DNA of 64,000 nt from positions 2,852,001 to 2,916,000 of the forward strand of contig CANUEZ040000183.1 of NCBI GenBank assembly GCA_948099385.1. The letters are read 5' to 3'. The stretch comes from Fasciola hepatica. Its lineage: Eukaryota; Platyhelminthes; Trematoda; Plagiorchiida; Fasciolidae. How positions within the stretch are numbered: position 1 is the stretch's first letter; every line of letters begins with the position of its first letter. The notes under the pieces were generated by a model. The model did no database searches. It was not told the DNA's origin and saw nothing but the letters and a program-made list of their open reading frames with translations. A program made the translations under genes and the position numbers. Positions 38,855 to 51,503 of the stretch are shown in pieces.

Positions 38855-39075
38855 TATCCATGGTTAGTTTAGATTCAGGGTCTAGCCGTCTCCCCTGTAC
38901 TGACTATCAGTCCGTTAACCCAGTGGAATGCGGCAGGTGCTCGTTCTCGTCTTCTTGTTTTGGTGGGAACACCCCAGCCATGAGAAGGCAACATTTCGGA
39001 CTTCCCCAGCAGAAGTTGTAGCACACACATGATTGAATGGAAACACTTCAAGGGGCTTTCAGGATGAAAAGCCAT

Positions 39076-41499
39076 CTAAGAGACCGGAACACCCACCCGA
39101 GACCACAGTGGGGTTTTATCACATGATCTACACTAAGGATATTTGAAGTATTTAGGAAACATTTTGGAATGATAGACAGGAAATGTATTAAGCCCATTGA
39201 GAAGGCAGACAGGAAAAAGCTAACAAGGAGTCTGTTTCGACTCGTGTTTTGCTTAACATTGATGATCGGGAACACTAATGTGGGCGATAGAAAAATGAAA
39301 CGGACTTCAAAATAAGTTACACCACCGATCGTTTAGGTAGGCAACGATGCAACCACGATCTATTCCGGAAGATATGGAGCCCTCAAGATTGAGAATTGCA
39401 TCGTCATTGTCGCCGTATGGCCAACAATGTTGGACCAGAAAGACAACCAGCGGTTTATGTTCCTGGTAGTGCATTGTTTTGCTCAGATAAGATAAGCTTA
39501 CAGGTACAGATTTGATGCTGCAGCCTCCAATCACGGATGAGCACATATTAGGGGCCGTCACTCTTCCTAAAGAATATTTCCAACCGGAGTCTTACTTCTT
39601 CAAATGGTTGATAGATATTTCGAGAATTTTTCGTTTTTTATAGCAGATAGATTCAGTAGATGGTATTTTCGTCACAGGGCCAGTTATTCAGCGGAATTCC
39701 CCTAGCATTCTCAAGTAATGTAAGAAAGATGACATTGTAACTACAGTTCGAAATTTGGTCATTGCTGTTATCGGGTGCCTAACGATTGTTTGTAACACCC
39801 GTCGATTTCTGCCTACAACTGGACTTGCAATAAATGTTATATTGTGACTTTTTTCCCATTCTTGCCTTTTGCCAAGATTATTTAATTTTTCGATACCACT
39901 GACTGAGCACTCTTACGGCATTTCGCGAAACGGGGTACGGCACAGCATTTTGGCCGCATACATTGAGAATCCCAGTCCATCAAAATGAATTTGTGCAGGT
40001 ACAACATAGTCCACTTTGACTGGTCAGCCTGTGATATACTTTTTTTCTTTGACGTGAAATATTTAAAGAAATCGTTTATGCAAGAAAATGACGTACGGTT
40101 CTGTAGCCCTGGCCTTCCCTCTGTTTCGGTGCGCGTAGTTCGGGCTGCTTGATAAAATTTCGTTTTTTTCAATTCAGGTATTGCAAAAGTCAAAAATACC
40201 GGTACAGTTACATTTTTTCTGAGTCTGTATACATCGTTTATCTCCCCGATTTGGAAAACCATTGCTTAACACTTTCTTCATACTTCATTGTTGGCCTCAT
40301 GACTGTCAAGCTTGAAGTTTCACTTTCCCCATTTATCTAAGCTTACGTTTTACGAAGCTTATTGTTGTACTTGACTGAATATCGGACTTTCCCCCCGATC
40401 CGTGGCAACGGACTGAATTTTGGGTATAACGGTTGGCCCAGAAGTAAAACTGGAATACGACCGATTCTGACCGAAATTGGATGTCAGCGGATATTTTTTC
40501 CAGACTACATGGAAAAGGCATATTTGACAATGATGATTAAGTTTAGCTTACATGGTGAGAAGCAAGACTACATAATAAAATCATCTTATCCCCAACTTAG
40601 AATATTTTGTTTCCAAGAAGGCGAAACTGTAATAAACAAATTGTATTGAAAATTGAATAGTCCACACAAGGAAAGTCAAGTGCCATGCCATCCAAATGCC
40701 ACCGTTCGTCCTGAAATGAATAGAGGGGGAAGAAGTCTTGCTCTTTATTAGTTTAGGCAAGTTTTATTCTAGCTTTCCATTATTTTTGTTGTGTATATGA
40801 TGTTATTTACACATATTCAGCACAATGTGTAAACATACGGGAGAATTCGCTCAAAATACCGATATACCCATTCGTTTCGCTTCATCCTAATCATAGTTCA
40901 TCTCACAGCCGAACCGATCTTTTTACAAAAAAATTAGATGGCAAAGTATTTCAAATTCAATTAAATAAAAGCAATGTTCACTCAAAATTAGCTAAGAAGG
41001 AAGATATCAGTGCAAAACCAACAACACACCTCCGGTTTGTCCAAACGTGCATCGGTTTGAGCAGAACTTTCGTGAGCGCCGGAGAAATTAGTTCGACTTC
41101 CAGGTTGCAATTTTTCATCACAAGAATAGTTAGCAACATCTCTGCGTAGCAGATAGTAGCATAACTATCATGCTGACCTTCATCTCAGACAAGCTTACGT
41201 TGACCGAGAAACTTGCCCTCTTATATATAACACGGCATTCGTTTATTTATAAAACATAAATGGATATGTGGTATTTCTACCACGTGACCACCTCATTTCT
41301 ACCAGTGTAACTAACTCAGCTAACACAGTCAGAGAAATGTGCCATTACGACAGATATCGCTTCCGTCACTAATTTAAACTGTGTGGATTGTCTGTTGGCT
41401 GGGCTTTATTGAGATAACCACAGTAATAAAACTGTGTATCCTTTCTTCCCAACTTGTTGATTCAGCTGAGTTGCAATACGAGACATCGCTCCTAGTCAG
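39076..41499. other. Unassigned stretch
   Basis: Open frames at 39882-40262 (minus, 126 codons) and 40362-40649 (plus, 95 codons) carry no motif I know. Nothing else is recognisable. Confidence 0.45.
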
Positions 41500-41761
41500 A
41501 CGGAAATCATACTCAGCTTGTGTAATGAGTCCCTGTATGTAGACACACGAATCTGTTTCTTATTGGTTTTTTCTCGTGGACAGTTATCCAGTCTCTTTTG
41601 TGCTAACGTGTGGTCCTCCTATACACACTTACACCCCCGTAGACAGATTATATTGATATCTTGGTAAACCCAGGCATAGACGCGGCTGTCTTGTTACGTC
41701 CAGGAAACACTTCATTTTAGTACTTTTGAATAACGCTAGGAGCAGACACTACACAATTCCA
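41500..41761 (+). mobile_element. LTR-like relic (copy 1)
   Basis: This region aligns in the same orientation with about 59400-59651. Shared landmarks are CTAACGTGTGG, CCCAGGCATAGACG, then TTTTGAATAACGCTAG and CAGACACTACACAATTCCAG. The other copy has an AATAAA polyadenylation-like signal at the matching place. Identity is roughly two-thirds. The pattern (AATAAA, then about 30 bases, then a sharp end) suits the 3' half of a retrotransposon LTR. No internal gag-pol sequence adjoins it, so it would be a solo or truncated LTR. Confidence 0.45.
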
Positions 41762-44084
41762 GGTTTGTACAAGTTATCGTAGTAACCATTTCGTTTATTT
41801 CATAGTACGGAAACATGAGATAGTCCTAATTTTCCTTGAGTTAGAATGAAGACTTTACGTGGAACTTCATCGTTTGGTCAGGATCGGAAATAGCAACTGT
41901 CGAAAACTGTAATTCCATGCTCGAAAGGAACCACTACTGGTCATTTATGGTAACCCAGACAAAACAATAATGGATTGCTTCAATGGAATTTCTATGGTGT
42001 TTTGTTTCTTGAAATATCATGAGGGAACAATTAAAATATCCCACAACCATAACTGATCAGGTAAAGGACAGATTGATTTTATTGAACAATACTTGTAAGC
42101 TTTACCTCATGGATTCTTAGGCAACTGAACTTTAAAAGGAAAAGCAAATAGGAACGATCGGCCGTTCGTTTGAAAGGGTTGGTTAGGTTCACCAGCTTAC
42201 TCCAGTGGTACTGTGTTTGTAAAAACTCAAATCATTTTGATAATCGTTGTCTTGTTTTGAACTGATGAGCTGGAGCTCGTGTAGGTTTTGACCCGTATGA
42301 AAATATGGTGAATAGTCGTCGGAGTTATTTATCCAAAGCACTGATCAACCATCGACTTTACTTAAAACTTCGATTGTAGATTTCATCAATGTTTGTCCTG
42401 TGTGCTGCTAACGTGCGGCCTACCCGAACAGACAAAAACCATCACTGAATCAGGTTCAGATTCGAAGTAAAGAAAAGAAGCCATAGAAAGAAGAACGGAT
42501 AGCGAACCGATGGCCTTGGTGGACAGGTTCAAAAAGAATACCCGTTCAGTGGTGATTAGTCTTCTACACAGTAAGTGGGACCAGATAATAACCAAACTAT
42601 TTGAATAAATTGGAGATTATACGCTGTTAAGCCGCGTAAAGTGTGGGAACTGAAGTTTCCATAAAACACTAGTGGGTTCACACGAAACATGTGGAATGGG
42701 ATGTAAAGAGTCACACCTGGAATAAAACACACAGACGGCCTTCAGTCGGGGATACAGTTCACGGAGGTTTTTGGGCTGGATTGAATTTTCAGAAGGCTTC
42801 TTGAGTGGATAGATAAGAGCTTTATGTAGCTGGAAGTTTGGTCATCGCTGCGTCTAGATATTATGTCAATGCCTAATTTTTAATCCCACTTAAGCAAATT
42901 TGTCGGTATGCCTTTTGAATACAGCGCAGACGACTGCCTGAACGGAACATACACCAACAATACGAAAAAACGAGAAAACCCAAAGCCTTAAAAAATGAAG
43001 CAAAACAAAGGGACCACTAATGACTCCCCCCAACCCATAAGCTCAATCAAGCAAGTATTACGTAGAACTCATTTTTGTCGTTCGAGATCCATTTTTTCAA
43101 AAACGGACTTTCCAAAAACAAAATTTGTCTGGGTATGGCACCCATACTTCACGGTTATCATCGACATTCACCGTCGACAAGGACCAAAGTGTGTCCCAAT
43201 CCACAAAGCATTGAAGAAGTTTGCTTACATAAAGTAACCAAAAGGTGAGTCAAGTAAAGTATAACTGTATCTGCAAAAAATTAGCTGTTTCGAACCTCTG
43301 GCTGCTTCAGCACTTTAGCTCCATTCTAGTCAAGTGCCTACATTCGTTGGCTTGAAGGTTTTGCACACTTTCCGTTCCATTGGTCCGACTGTTCTGATTG
43401 ACGATTTGGTCAGTAGCCCCAAATCAGCAATCTTCCTGACCGCCTGAGATCTAGCTTAGTTTTATCTACAAGTGCACAGCCTTTTCGTCTATTACGTTAC
43501 ACCTCCAACACGTTCATTGCTTCTTTTTTGGTCTGTGCCTTTCAGCTGCTTTGGTTTTTCCCTCGTTCTGATGCTACACCATCCTCCACCACAATATGAA
43601 TGGCCCTGTAAAATGTCCAACAATACAGTAAATTGCCTTGCAAAATTGACTCAGTCATAAGCCTCAGATTCACAGTCGCACAACTCCATATCCCAGCAAA
43701 TATTCAATAAATTGACAAGGGCCACTGTGATCCGAGTAAACCTGGAAATTCTATCACATCTATTGCATAAAACTCTAACTTTAGTTCAGGTCACTTTAGG
43801 GTCATACAATTTGGCCACTAAGTGAAAGAATAAATCGATGCCGTGAAATTATCCGGTGAGCAATCCGACAGAAACTCAGGTCATCTGTTGTGAAGCCCCT
43901 GTTAGCAACCGAATAAAGATTTGATCTGAATTGTTCCTTTTAGCCGTCAATAGTTTACTGCAATATGAGGAATTCCACGATAAAAATTATATACTTGATT
44001 GAGAAACGTGTTGGTTTTTCCCAGATTTTATCCATCTACTATGAAGGAACTTTTATTTCATTTTATAGGAATTTTGCCATTGAA
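41762..44084. other. Unassigned stretch
   Basis: No recognisable gene. A basic 80-codon ORF (42995-43237) has no known motif. Confidence 0.45.
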
Positions 44085-44442
44085 CCTATTGTTTTGTTCC
44101 GTCTCACCAGATCTAGTGAGAAGTCTATTCCGCCCACGAATCATCTCATCTTATTTCCAAGAAACATATCGTTTACATAGGAAGAAACAATCACTGACAC
44201 CAATCGTTTCAACACAAAGCAAACTGGTTCATGCTGACATCAAGTAGCCTGTCTTCGGATTGGTTCATTGGCAACATGATCAGCTACAATTGGACGGGGC
44301 TTCGTTCGTGTCTCATCGTTCAGCTTAATGTCACTTGCGCATCCGCTGGCAGAAACACTGACCTGTATTCCGGGCAGGCGCTGACGTGCTAATTGCTGAC
44401 GGGAAATGGCTGGTTATCGGCCATGAGTCAGCACATACCCTC
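44085..44442 (+). repeat. Third copy of an inverted-repeat segment
   Basis: Positions 44101-44442 align without gaps to 31046-31387 of the right arm, with about 20 differences (about 94% identity). Weaker similarity reaches back to about 44085. Homology stops abruptly after CACATACCCTC at 44442. The arm's 86-codon frame is broken here, so the segment is a dispersed repeat and not conserved coding sequence. Confidence 0.9.
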
Positions 44443-45334
44443 TCACCTATTCACCGTAAAACTCATCGCTACTTTGGACAAATTTCCAAACTTTCAGTGT
44501 GAGGGCTAAAATGAGTTCCAGCAAATATAACGATCTCGCAGAGTTTTTCTCCTTCTGTTTTGGAGGTTTGAAAAGGATAGGAAACGCAAGAACAATCTGA
44601 ATTCAAGCAATGAACTGCCCGTAATCATAACCGTCAGAAAACAAAACTCAGTCCTACTGCAAACCACGCTTGGTTCGCGCTAGCCTTTCGGAGAGTACAG
44701 CAATTACCAAATAATGAAAACTATTTCAGGGAATGTGACGGTTCAGGATTTTTTCCATGTGCCGTACCCGTACTATCGGTTTTTCGTGACTTTCTGGCTA
44801 TCTCGGTAAATTTGGTCAGGAAGAACCTGTGCAGTGTAATTTACCTTCTCACTGTCTTACTCATCCTAATCCGAGCGAATGTCATTTGCCTAATTTGCGT
44901 GTTTCCAGTAACGACTAAAACGATGGTGGATGTAAAGCAATCGTACGTTTAGCTTATTAAACTCTGCAATACAAAATATAAGTAATATAGCGCCTATCAG
45001 TCACCCCAAAAATTGCTTTGATCTCATTCGACCGAAGGAGTCCAATCTCTCCCGAATTATCTGAAGTTGTTGAGGTTGGTGGATGGGGACTAAATTGATT
45101 GAAAATAAGTTATTGAGAAGCAGGAAGTCGGGTTTGTTTAACACGATCTGTAACGCAGTAGAAGCTCTCAAATCACCACTGAAACCATGGAAGCACTGTA
45201 CAGCTATTTCTATTGCAGAAGTTGATCGCTGTGCGGGAGGCGGTTTGTTTTCCCGGTCAGTACCACTCATGGAACCGTGTTATATTACGTAGGGTATATT
45301 TTTTGACCAACGACTGAGAACCTACCCGGATATC
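44443..45334. other. Unassigned, opposing ORFs
   Basis: An 89-codon minus-strand ORF (45001-45270) and a 69-codon plus-strand ORF (45083-45292) overlap. Neither has a recognisable domain. Confidence 0.4.
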
Positions 45335-45480
45335 CTGGTGGTTATTCGTTTAACTACGGATTCAGCTCTGGTGGGGGTTCTGTGGATATCCATTGCTGAT
45401 GATTCTAGACAAGGATGAGACCTCTGTACCGTGCTTCCATGATTTTCAGTAGTGAGCTGAGCTTTGATACTGCACGATGA
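45335..45480 (+). mobile_element. SINE relic with damaged hammerhead (copy 4)
   Basis: An A-box-like CCTGGTGGTTATTCG is followed by a decayed B-box region. The hammerhead-like CTGATGA (45396-45402), TTCT...AAGGA stem II and GAGA (45417-45420, for GAAA) come next. The tail CCGTGCTTCCATGATTTTCA matches the tail of copy 1. The final core adenosine is changed (GAAA to GAGA) and stem I is mispaired, so cleavage is unlikely. Confidence 0.5.
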
Positions 45481-45789
45481 CCCATATTTTACTCAGCAGT
45501 AAGTTTTCATACGGTCATCAACTTGGACGTAATCAGTTCGTAATAAATAATACGGTGGATACCATGTCTGAGTTAAACGTAAACCGCCGATCTCTGAATC
45601 TCATAACTGATCTGTAATATACTGATCACTGGAATGAAACGGAACTTAAAAACCCTGAATAAATTAGCGGATCATGATGTGTTACACAAGAGTAACATGA
45701 AGCTTTTGTGTCGGGATTCAGCGTGGAATGCTGACGACTAGCATGCGATCAGTAACCCAAAAATAGCTATCCACTTTGAAAGACTACTG

Positions 45790-46620
45790 TATTATATTTC
45801 TGCCCATCACGACGAGACTGCACCTTGACGTGGTGTGATGGCTTGCGCGCCTCTATGACCCAGAGAGCTATACAGGATGGCTTATTTAAGCCAGAGATGC
45901 AACCATACCTGACAGGTCAATGGGTAGAGGTCAGACAAAGTCCAGTCTCCTGGTCCTCCAGGTTGGGGGTCGATTTGAGCTGGCAACTCAGTCGGCAAAA
46001 TCAGTGGAAGAATAATTGATCCAAGCAAATGGGCTCCCACTAAGCCATCCCGTTGCCTTGCGGATAGGTTCTTGTTAGAACTAAAGGCTTTGGATGAGGA
46101 CCCTAATCGTTCTTCTGCTTTGTGGCTGGACACCCTAGCAGTACCCGTCCAACATCTCCCATGAACTGCACGAATACAAAGAATTCCGTACTGCATTGGT
46201 CGTCGCGCAGGATAATCAGGACCGCGCTGCCCATGGCATCGAGCGGGGTGGGTAGTGATAAGTGGGTTACTGCTCACAGTTCCCTCTCTTTTATTCAACC
46301 TTTGTCTTCTGTCCCCAACCACCTCTCTGTGCCCCATCTACCTAACCAGTTGGCTTTCGAAAGGATAGTTGCGTTAAACGCAATTTGTTTGTAATCTCGG
46401 CTGACGCCTCAACGGACTGCAGCTCCGCCTCCCTTGTATCACTGATGGGGCCCCATGTGAGGTCATGACATTGTCTCCCTTGGAATGCTCATTCATCAAC
46501 CATGTTACTGCTATCCATAGGCCTGGAATCTCCACCCATTCGTTGCGGTTGAGGTACTTGGGGTGAGCTCCACTTACTGAAGCTTCCGCTTACGGGCTGA
46601 GAGTGTATATACGGATTCCA
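45790..46620 (+). mobile_element. Non-LTR retrotransposon-like 5' region
   Basis: A GC-richer block begins CACGACGAGACTGCACCTTG, with GATGGCTTGCGCGCC and GACCCAGAGAGCTATAC just after. This type of leader resembles the 5' untranslated regions of non-LTR retrotransposons in flukes, recalled as a family resemblance and not matched to a named element. It is followed by Ser/Pro-rich open sequence (46122-46394). An RT FADD motif lies 0.5 kb further on the same strand. The end is an estimate. Confidence 0.4.
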
Positions 46621-47127
46621 TAATAAAGAATTCCTACTATAAAGAAGCCGATGATACAATCCTCGGCTTTAATGTGGAGTGCTATTTCTGGATCATGCTC
46701 AAAGTTTGGTAATGCTGCTCTGTCAGTCGGCCTGAATCTTTCTTTCTTTTTGTGTTTCGAAAAGGCTAACCTTCAGACGTCTACATATTTGTCCAATTCA
46801 TAATGGCAGTACAATCCTTGCAAATGACCCTGTAAGTGCCAGTCCTTTGGTCTTGAAACTACAGAGAGTTCTTGATCACAGTGAATTCATTTTTACAATG
46901 TGTTGTATGCACTACCCATAGACGTTTATTAAAAACGATCTTCGTACATTTGTGTAACAAGCTGCCTCCATGTTATTATCGAATCTTGGTGCTCTAACTT
47001 ATTTGTATCTGTATCGTTCCAAACTCGAAGTATATTTTTAGTATATTCATCATCTTTGTATTAGGAGTAACCTCCAAAAAGCCTCCAGTCATCAGTAGTT
47101 ATATTCTGATGTTTTGGAAAAAAATGG

Positions 47128-47194
47128 GAGACAAATGAATTCGCTTTTGCGGACGATTTTGCCCAGCTGTTCCATCGCTGGATTTCTAACCAAA
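47128..47194 (+). pseudogene. Reverse transcriptase motif remnant (FADD)
   Basis: One short frame reads ETNEFAFADDFAQLFHRW. This fits the catalytic motif of non-LTR reverse transcriptases, where [YF]ADD carries the two metal-binding aspartates. No upstream palm motifs are recognisable in any frame, so if it belongs to the element starting near 45790 the copy is heavily deleted or eroded. A chance match of this length remains possible. Confidence 0.3.
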
Positions 47195-50100
47195 TGATCT
47201 ATCTGCCAAATAGTCACAGCAGATGGCTAAATTTAAATTGCATCAGTACAGATTTCTCCGGATTAGATGTTTAAACATATTTAATGCGCACTAGCACAGG
47301 TAGAAAAACCCTTTTATCAATCATTGCTGGCTGCAACAATGACTTTCTCTGACTGGCACCGACCCACGCCCCTTTCTCAGTCACCGTGGTCCATCTTTGG
47401 TATCCTCCATCTAGTACAGACTTTCTTCGACAAATGAACATTGAAAGGTATAGAAGGGCAAACACAACCATCTCTTCAAAGCTCCTCGTTAGACCAATAC
47501 AACAGACAGGCAAAATTATGTCGGGGTTCACATCTATCATCCACAGTGTAAGCAGAGACGCACGAAACTGAATGCTTGTTCCTCTCGCCATCCCGGAGAA
47601 CCCTGACAAGGTTAACCTGAAAACTTGTTTTCCTAAGCTAAGAATGGGTCAGTGTAACCTCACCGCACTCGTTTCTGCGGTAGATATGTTTAAAGGAATG
47701 AGGTACGTGGCATTGAACTTCCCATCTTGCCTCAGTTCAACCCGTATAAGTTGGATGGACTACAGCTGCGCTGGTTGCGGTCTACATGATCCTTCTTTTC
47801 AATGGTCCTCGCTGCAATCATGGCTCATGTGTGATCACTAGTAAATCAAAAACTTCAAAACCGAAGAATTTATATTCAATATGGGGCTGATTCAGTGGTA
47901 ATCTTGTGACTTTCCCCACTTGGATATCATTCAGCAACACTCTGTGGTATCCCTTCCGTAGGCTCAAAGTTAACTAGTGTAAGTTATTTTAGGTCTTTTT
48001 TATGTTGTAAATATTTCTTTTGGAGCACAGGGCCGCACAAGTTGTAGACACATGAATTGATCAGTTCAGGCTTCCCTTTCTATCAACTGTGTAAAGCTAC
48101 CAATTACGTTCATAAAGTATAACTCACTGTGGAACCAGAGTTCGCAACTTTGTACTTCTGAGGTACTATACTTCCGTATCATGTCTTCCAGACCCGCCAT
48201 GTACGGAAAACTATGACAATGCTGGTCTCCATTAGGTGGTCATTACATTTTGAAGATGATACGCCCAAGGGATTCATTCGTTCGCATTGCCGTTATGCTT
48301 ACTGATTACAGCATAACCATAAGCCAACATAGCAACACAATGAGTCAATCGGCTCTATCATTTATCAGAGCTGAGGTTATATATGAAATGCGAGGAATTC
48401 ATGATTCATAGGAGTCAAAAGTAAAATACTGGCCGAGAAATCAGACTAAAGCAGGCAGCTGATAGCAATCTACAAATTCTCTAGCAGCCGTGATTAATTT
48501 CTGTTTCGAAAGGGTGTCACAGTCTGAGAGCATCACAAAACGCTCGTCAAGATTTTATTACTGAATATTCGGACACCTTGTACTTTCAATTCAAATCACT
48601 GAACTCGTGGTCATATAATTCCACGGCTGTGGTTTAATGGATCCGGGAAATATTGAAAAATAGGCAATGGAATCGAATATAACAGAGGATCAGTTCTTTC
48701 CAAGCCACGACTTCAACTCAAAGAACGGCACAAAAAACCTAAAACACCCTTATTTATCTGCCGAAATCGATAGCACAAAAAGTATTATTTAATAAAAGAG
48801 TCACGCGAGTTATCCGTCCGTTCACCTGCACCTGCCATGAACCATAAATTGACAGAATGGACCACAACTTTTCTGAAATAGGTTACAGGACTCACACTCA
48901 AATGATTGTCAAAGTAAACGACGCAAACCGCTTGAGCCACCCCACATAACGTCAGATCGCCGACTGCTCTGGTTGCATAACAAGGCAATCATGTCTAAAA
49001 CTTGATTGGCCCAATCCTGCAAAGTAATACCGGTTATTCCAGTTATGAAGATATTGGAGTTCATCAAAACTATACTTATTGTAATGAGTCATCTAGTGTG
49101 GTACGCAAAAAAGAAGCCGAGCACAGAATGCTCATTCTTCCTAGCAAGACCTAAACAGACCACGCTCCGTCTCGCAGTAAGCCTACAAACGGCTAACAAT
49201 TGAGCTTCATATACCGTTATACTTTTCCCTGTTTTACCATATATGTTTATCTATTGGCATGTTTCACGCTCACCATCGAACGGAGTGGACGAAAAGCTTG
49301 CATTTAAAAACTGATGTAGTATTTCTGTTTCGAAGAAATGGATGAAATTGGCATTCTTTTAAAAGTATCTCTTTGATTTTCGTTAGTATCAGTCTAAACC
49401 TCTATGTCACATGGTGAATCAACATTTTTATCACATTAAGTTTCTAGAATACCAGGGACCGAATAATTGGAAAAACATTGCAAAAATGAAAAACTGCAGT
49501 TACCAAATCGAAGTGTAATAGCGCAGAGAGCGCCACGGGTTATGGGCCATTTCAACCGGTGTATAATCTTGTTCATTAGTTATTTTGAAGTTGCGGATAC
49601 GGATGAGTAGACGTAGAACATATCTACCCCTTGGTCTCCACTAAACAGGTTCTTTCGCAGCGTTTTGACTACTCCATGGAACCCGTTTTTTTCACTTATA
49701 CATGTGGTCATGGTATTAGAGTAGCATTATAATACTGAAAACACATTCTGTGATTCCTGGCACGCAACTAACAACGTTTCGGTAACCCGACTTACCTTAG
49801 GTTGTTTGTAGAAAAAATAAACAAATGAAATAGACTGCATGGATACCTGAAATAATTCGGTTACCCCATTCAAAAAGGTTGACCGAAACAAGTCAAGTTT
49901 TACCTGATTATCCAATCGATAGCCTGATCCTCACCGGATTGGTTAATAACATGTGATCCAGCTGACTGGCAGCTTTATTGTTTTCTTGTCCGCATGGAAA
50001 GCTGAGTCGTAAAACACAGTTATTCCTATGCCGATCGTGAACAAAGCGAATATTGCTCGTGCGAATACATCAGACATTGATGATAAGGACCAATTAGACT

Positions 50101-50223
50101 AATAGAAAGTGATAGAAATAACCGGTGACAAGAAAGGGGCAGGAAACTCTTGTAATCCAGGTCTAAATTGAGACAGGATGTGGATTTTATTCACGCTTTG
50201 TCAGTTTCTTCTAGCCTATGAAA
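47195..50223. other. Unassigned stretch
   Basis: Opposing ORFs at 47271-47609 (minus, 112 codons) and 47572-47841 (plus, 89 codons) have no known domains; they may be further LINE debris. 48-50.2 kb is featureless. Confidence 0.4.
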
Positions 50224-50279
50224 CAGTTGCTGTTTTTCTGCAAACAACATTCAGTTCAAGTTCACCCAACAGATCCACT

Positions 50280-50440
50280 GCCAGAAGAACGAGTAGCAAT
50301 GGGCTCCCCACTCGGACCTCTGTTTGCAGACATCTTCATGACAAATTTGGAAAATGGTCCATTTGGACAATAATCCACAGATTTTGTCCATACATCCTCT
50401 ACATGAGTGACATCTTGTATGTAATCAGTTCCGTCGGCCA
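50280..50440 (+). pseudogene. PLE-B reverse transcriptase palm remnant
   Basis: The AMGSPLGPLFADIFMTN block is the best-conserved RT motif in the window and is diagnostic for Penelope-like RTs. It is joined by frameshifts to NIQFKFTQQIHCQ upstream and to YILYMSDILYVIS downstream. In the latter the first aspartate position reads Ser (M-S-D instead of a DD pair), so the catalytic site is lost. In an active element this enzyme copies the element RNA at the nicked target. Confidence 0.82.
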
Positions 50441-50814
50441 ATAAGGTCAACCGTTAAATTCGTTTAACCAAGCTCATAACAGCTTGCAATTCGCAGGTGG
50501 AAACAGAAGAGAACAACAAAATAGGCTTCTTGGACCTTCGGATGAAAAGTCAGGAAGATGCTTCATTCAGTCCGTCAGTATGCAAAAAGGTGACGTGAAA
50601 TGGACAGTACACCCACTTCCACAGATTTTTGCTCCCTGAGGTGAGCAGGAATTTAATTAGATCACTCAAAAACAGAGCAAGACGAATGTGCTCGAAGGAC
50701 ACCATTGAGGAGGACTCGAGGGATTTTATCTAGAATGGTTACCAGATTACCTAGGTTATAAGATGATGCGGGTGCAGCGGAAAACTCCAAGAGAGTCTGT
50801 GATGGAGGAAGCTG

Positions 50815-51214
50815 GTGTACGTAACTTTGCCATTTAAAGGTGACCTGTTGGCAGAGATTGTGCATAGAAGATTGTCGGGCGTGATCAGCAAAACATTGTG
50901 CGCAGCTAATCTCCGGATATTGTATCAGCCCAGACCAGCGGTTATTTTTCGGTTGGAAGAAAAAATACCCGATTCTGCAGCCTCATTACGCGGTTACTCA
51001 CTCAGTTATATCTGTGAAACAAAGTACATCCCCCACACACAACTGTTTGTCTGAACATACCCCCAAACACCACCCAGCACGTTTGAACACTAGAGCAATT
51101 AGGTCGCTCACTAGCGCGGTTGTTTCATCCATAACTCAGTGCAGTCATACATTCAGCTTGTCCGAGGCTTTTGAACTCTGTTTAGGGTCTTGGGTCAACA
51201 ATGAAGACAAGTAA
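50815..51214 (+). pseudogene. PLE-B linker and GIY-YIG endonuclease remnant
   Basis: Two overlapping open frames (50815-51054 and 51014-51214) carry the PLE linker block LPFKGDLLAEIVHRRL and AANLRILYQPRP. A collapsed GIY-YIG region (YSLSYICETKYI, then LSEHTPKHHP) and the post-domain block with TFSLSEAFELCLGS follow. The GIY and Arg-containing helix are largely deleted between CETKYI and SEH, so nuclease activity is not expected. The reading frame changes at about 51030. Confidence 0.75.
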
Positions 51215-51503
51215 AATGTAACATCCTGTTCACAGCTAAGGCTGTCGCCATCCGTTCATACAACCCTCGTCTGTGTACCCAAAAACAACTTTTGTGTGTG
51301 CTCTGACCTGTTGTACATTGCTTTATAAAAAACGTAAATCAGGAAGGAAAAAGATTAGTTTTATTATGATCAACCCACACTAGTCCTCCCTTCACACTAC
51401 AATGGGCCATATCAGGTGAAAACGAAAAACATGAGAAAAATTATTCATATCTGGTGCTTATTCAGATTCGGAGTACAACTGTTGTCCTGAAAACACTTTT
51501 AAA

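Larger units (their letters stand above)
50224..51214 (+). mobile_element. Penelope-like element fragment (PLE-B)
   Basis: The order of conserved PLE blocks is preserved on the plus strand. First comes an RT motif VAMGSPLGPLFADIFM (about 50298-50345). A degraded YMSDILYVIS (about 50400) stands where the catalytic Y-x-DD motif should be, in another frame. From about 50490 to 51054 a single frame, broken by five or more stops, carries FLDLRMKSQEDASFS, RNLIRSLKNRAR, LPFKGDLLAEIVHRRL and AANLRILYQPRP. A last frame gives SEHTPKHHPARL and a final C-terminal block to the stop at 51214. The 5' part (N-terminal region and first RT motifs) is missing. Sequence differs from PLE-A and PLE-C, implying separate subfamilies. 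Confidence 0.88.
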
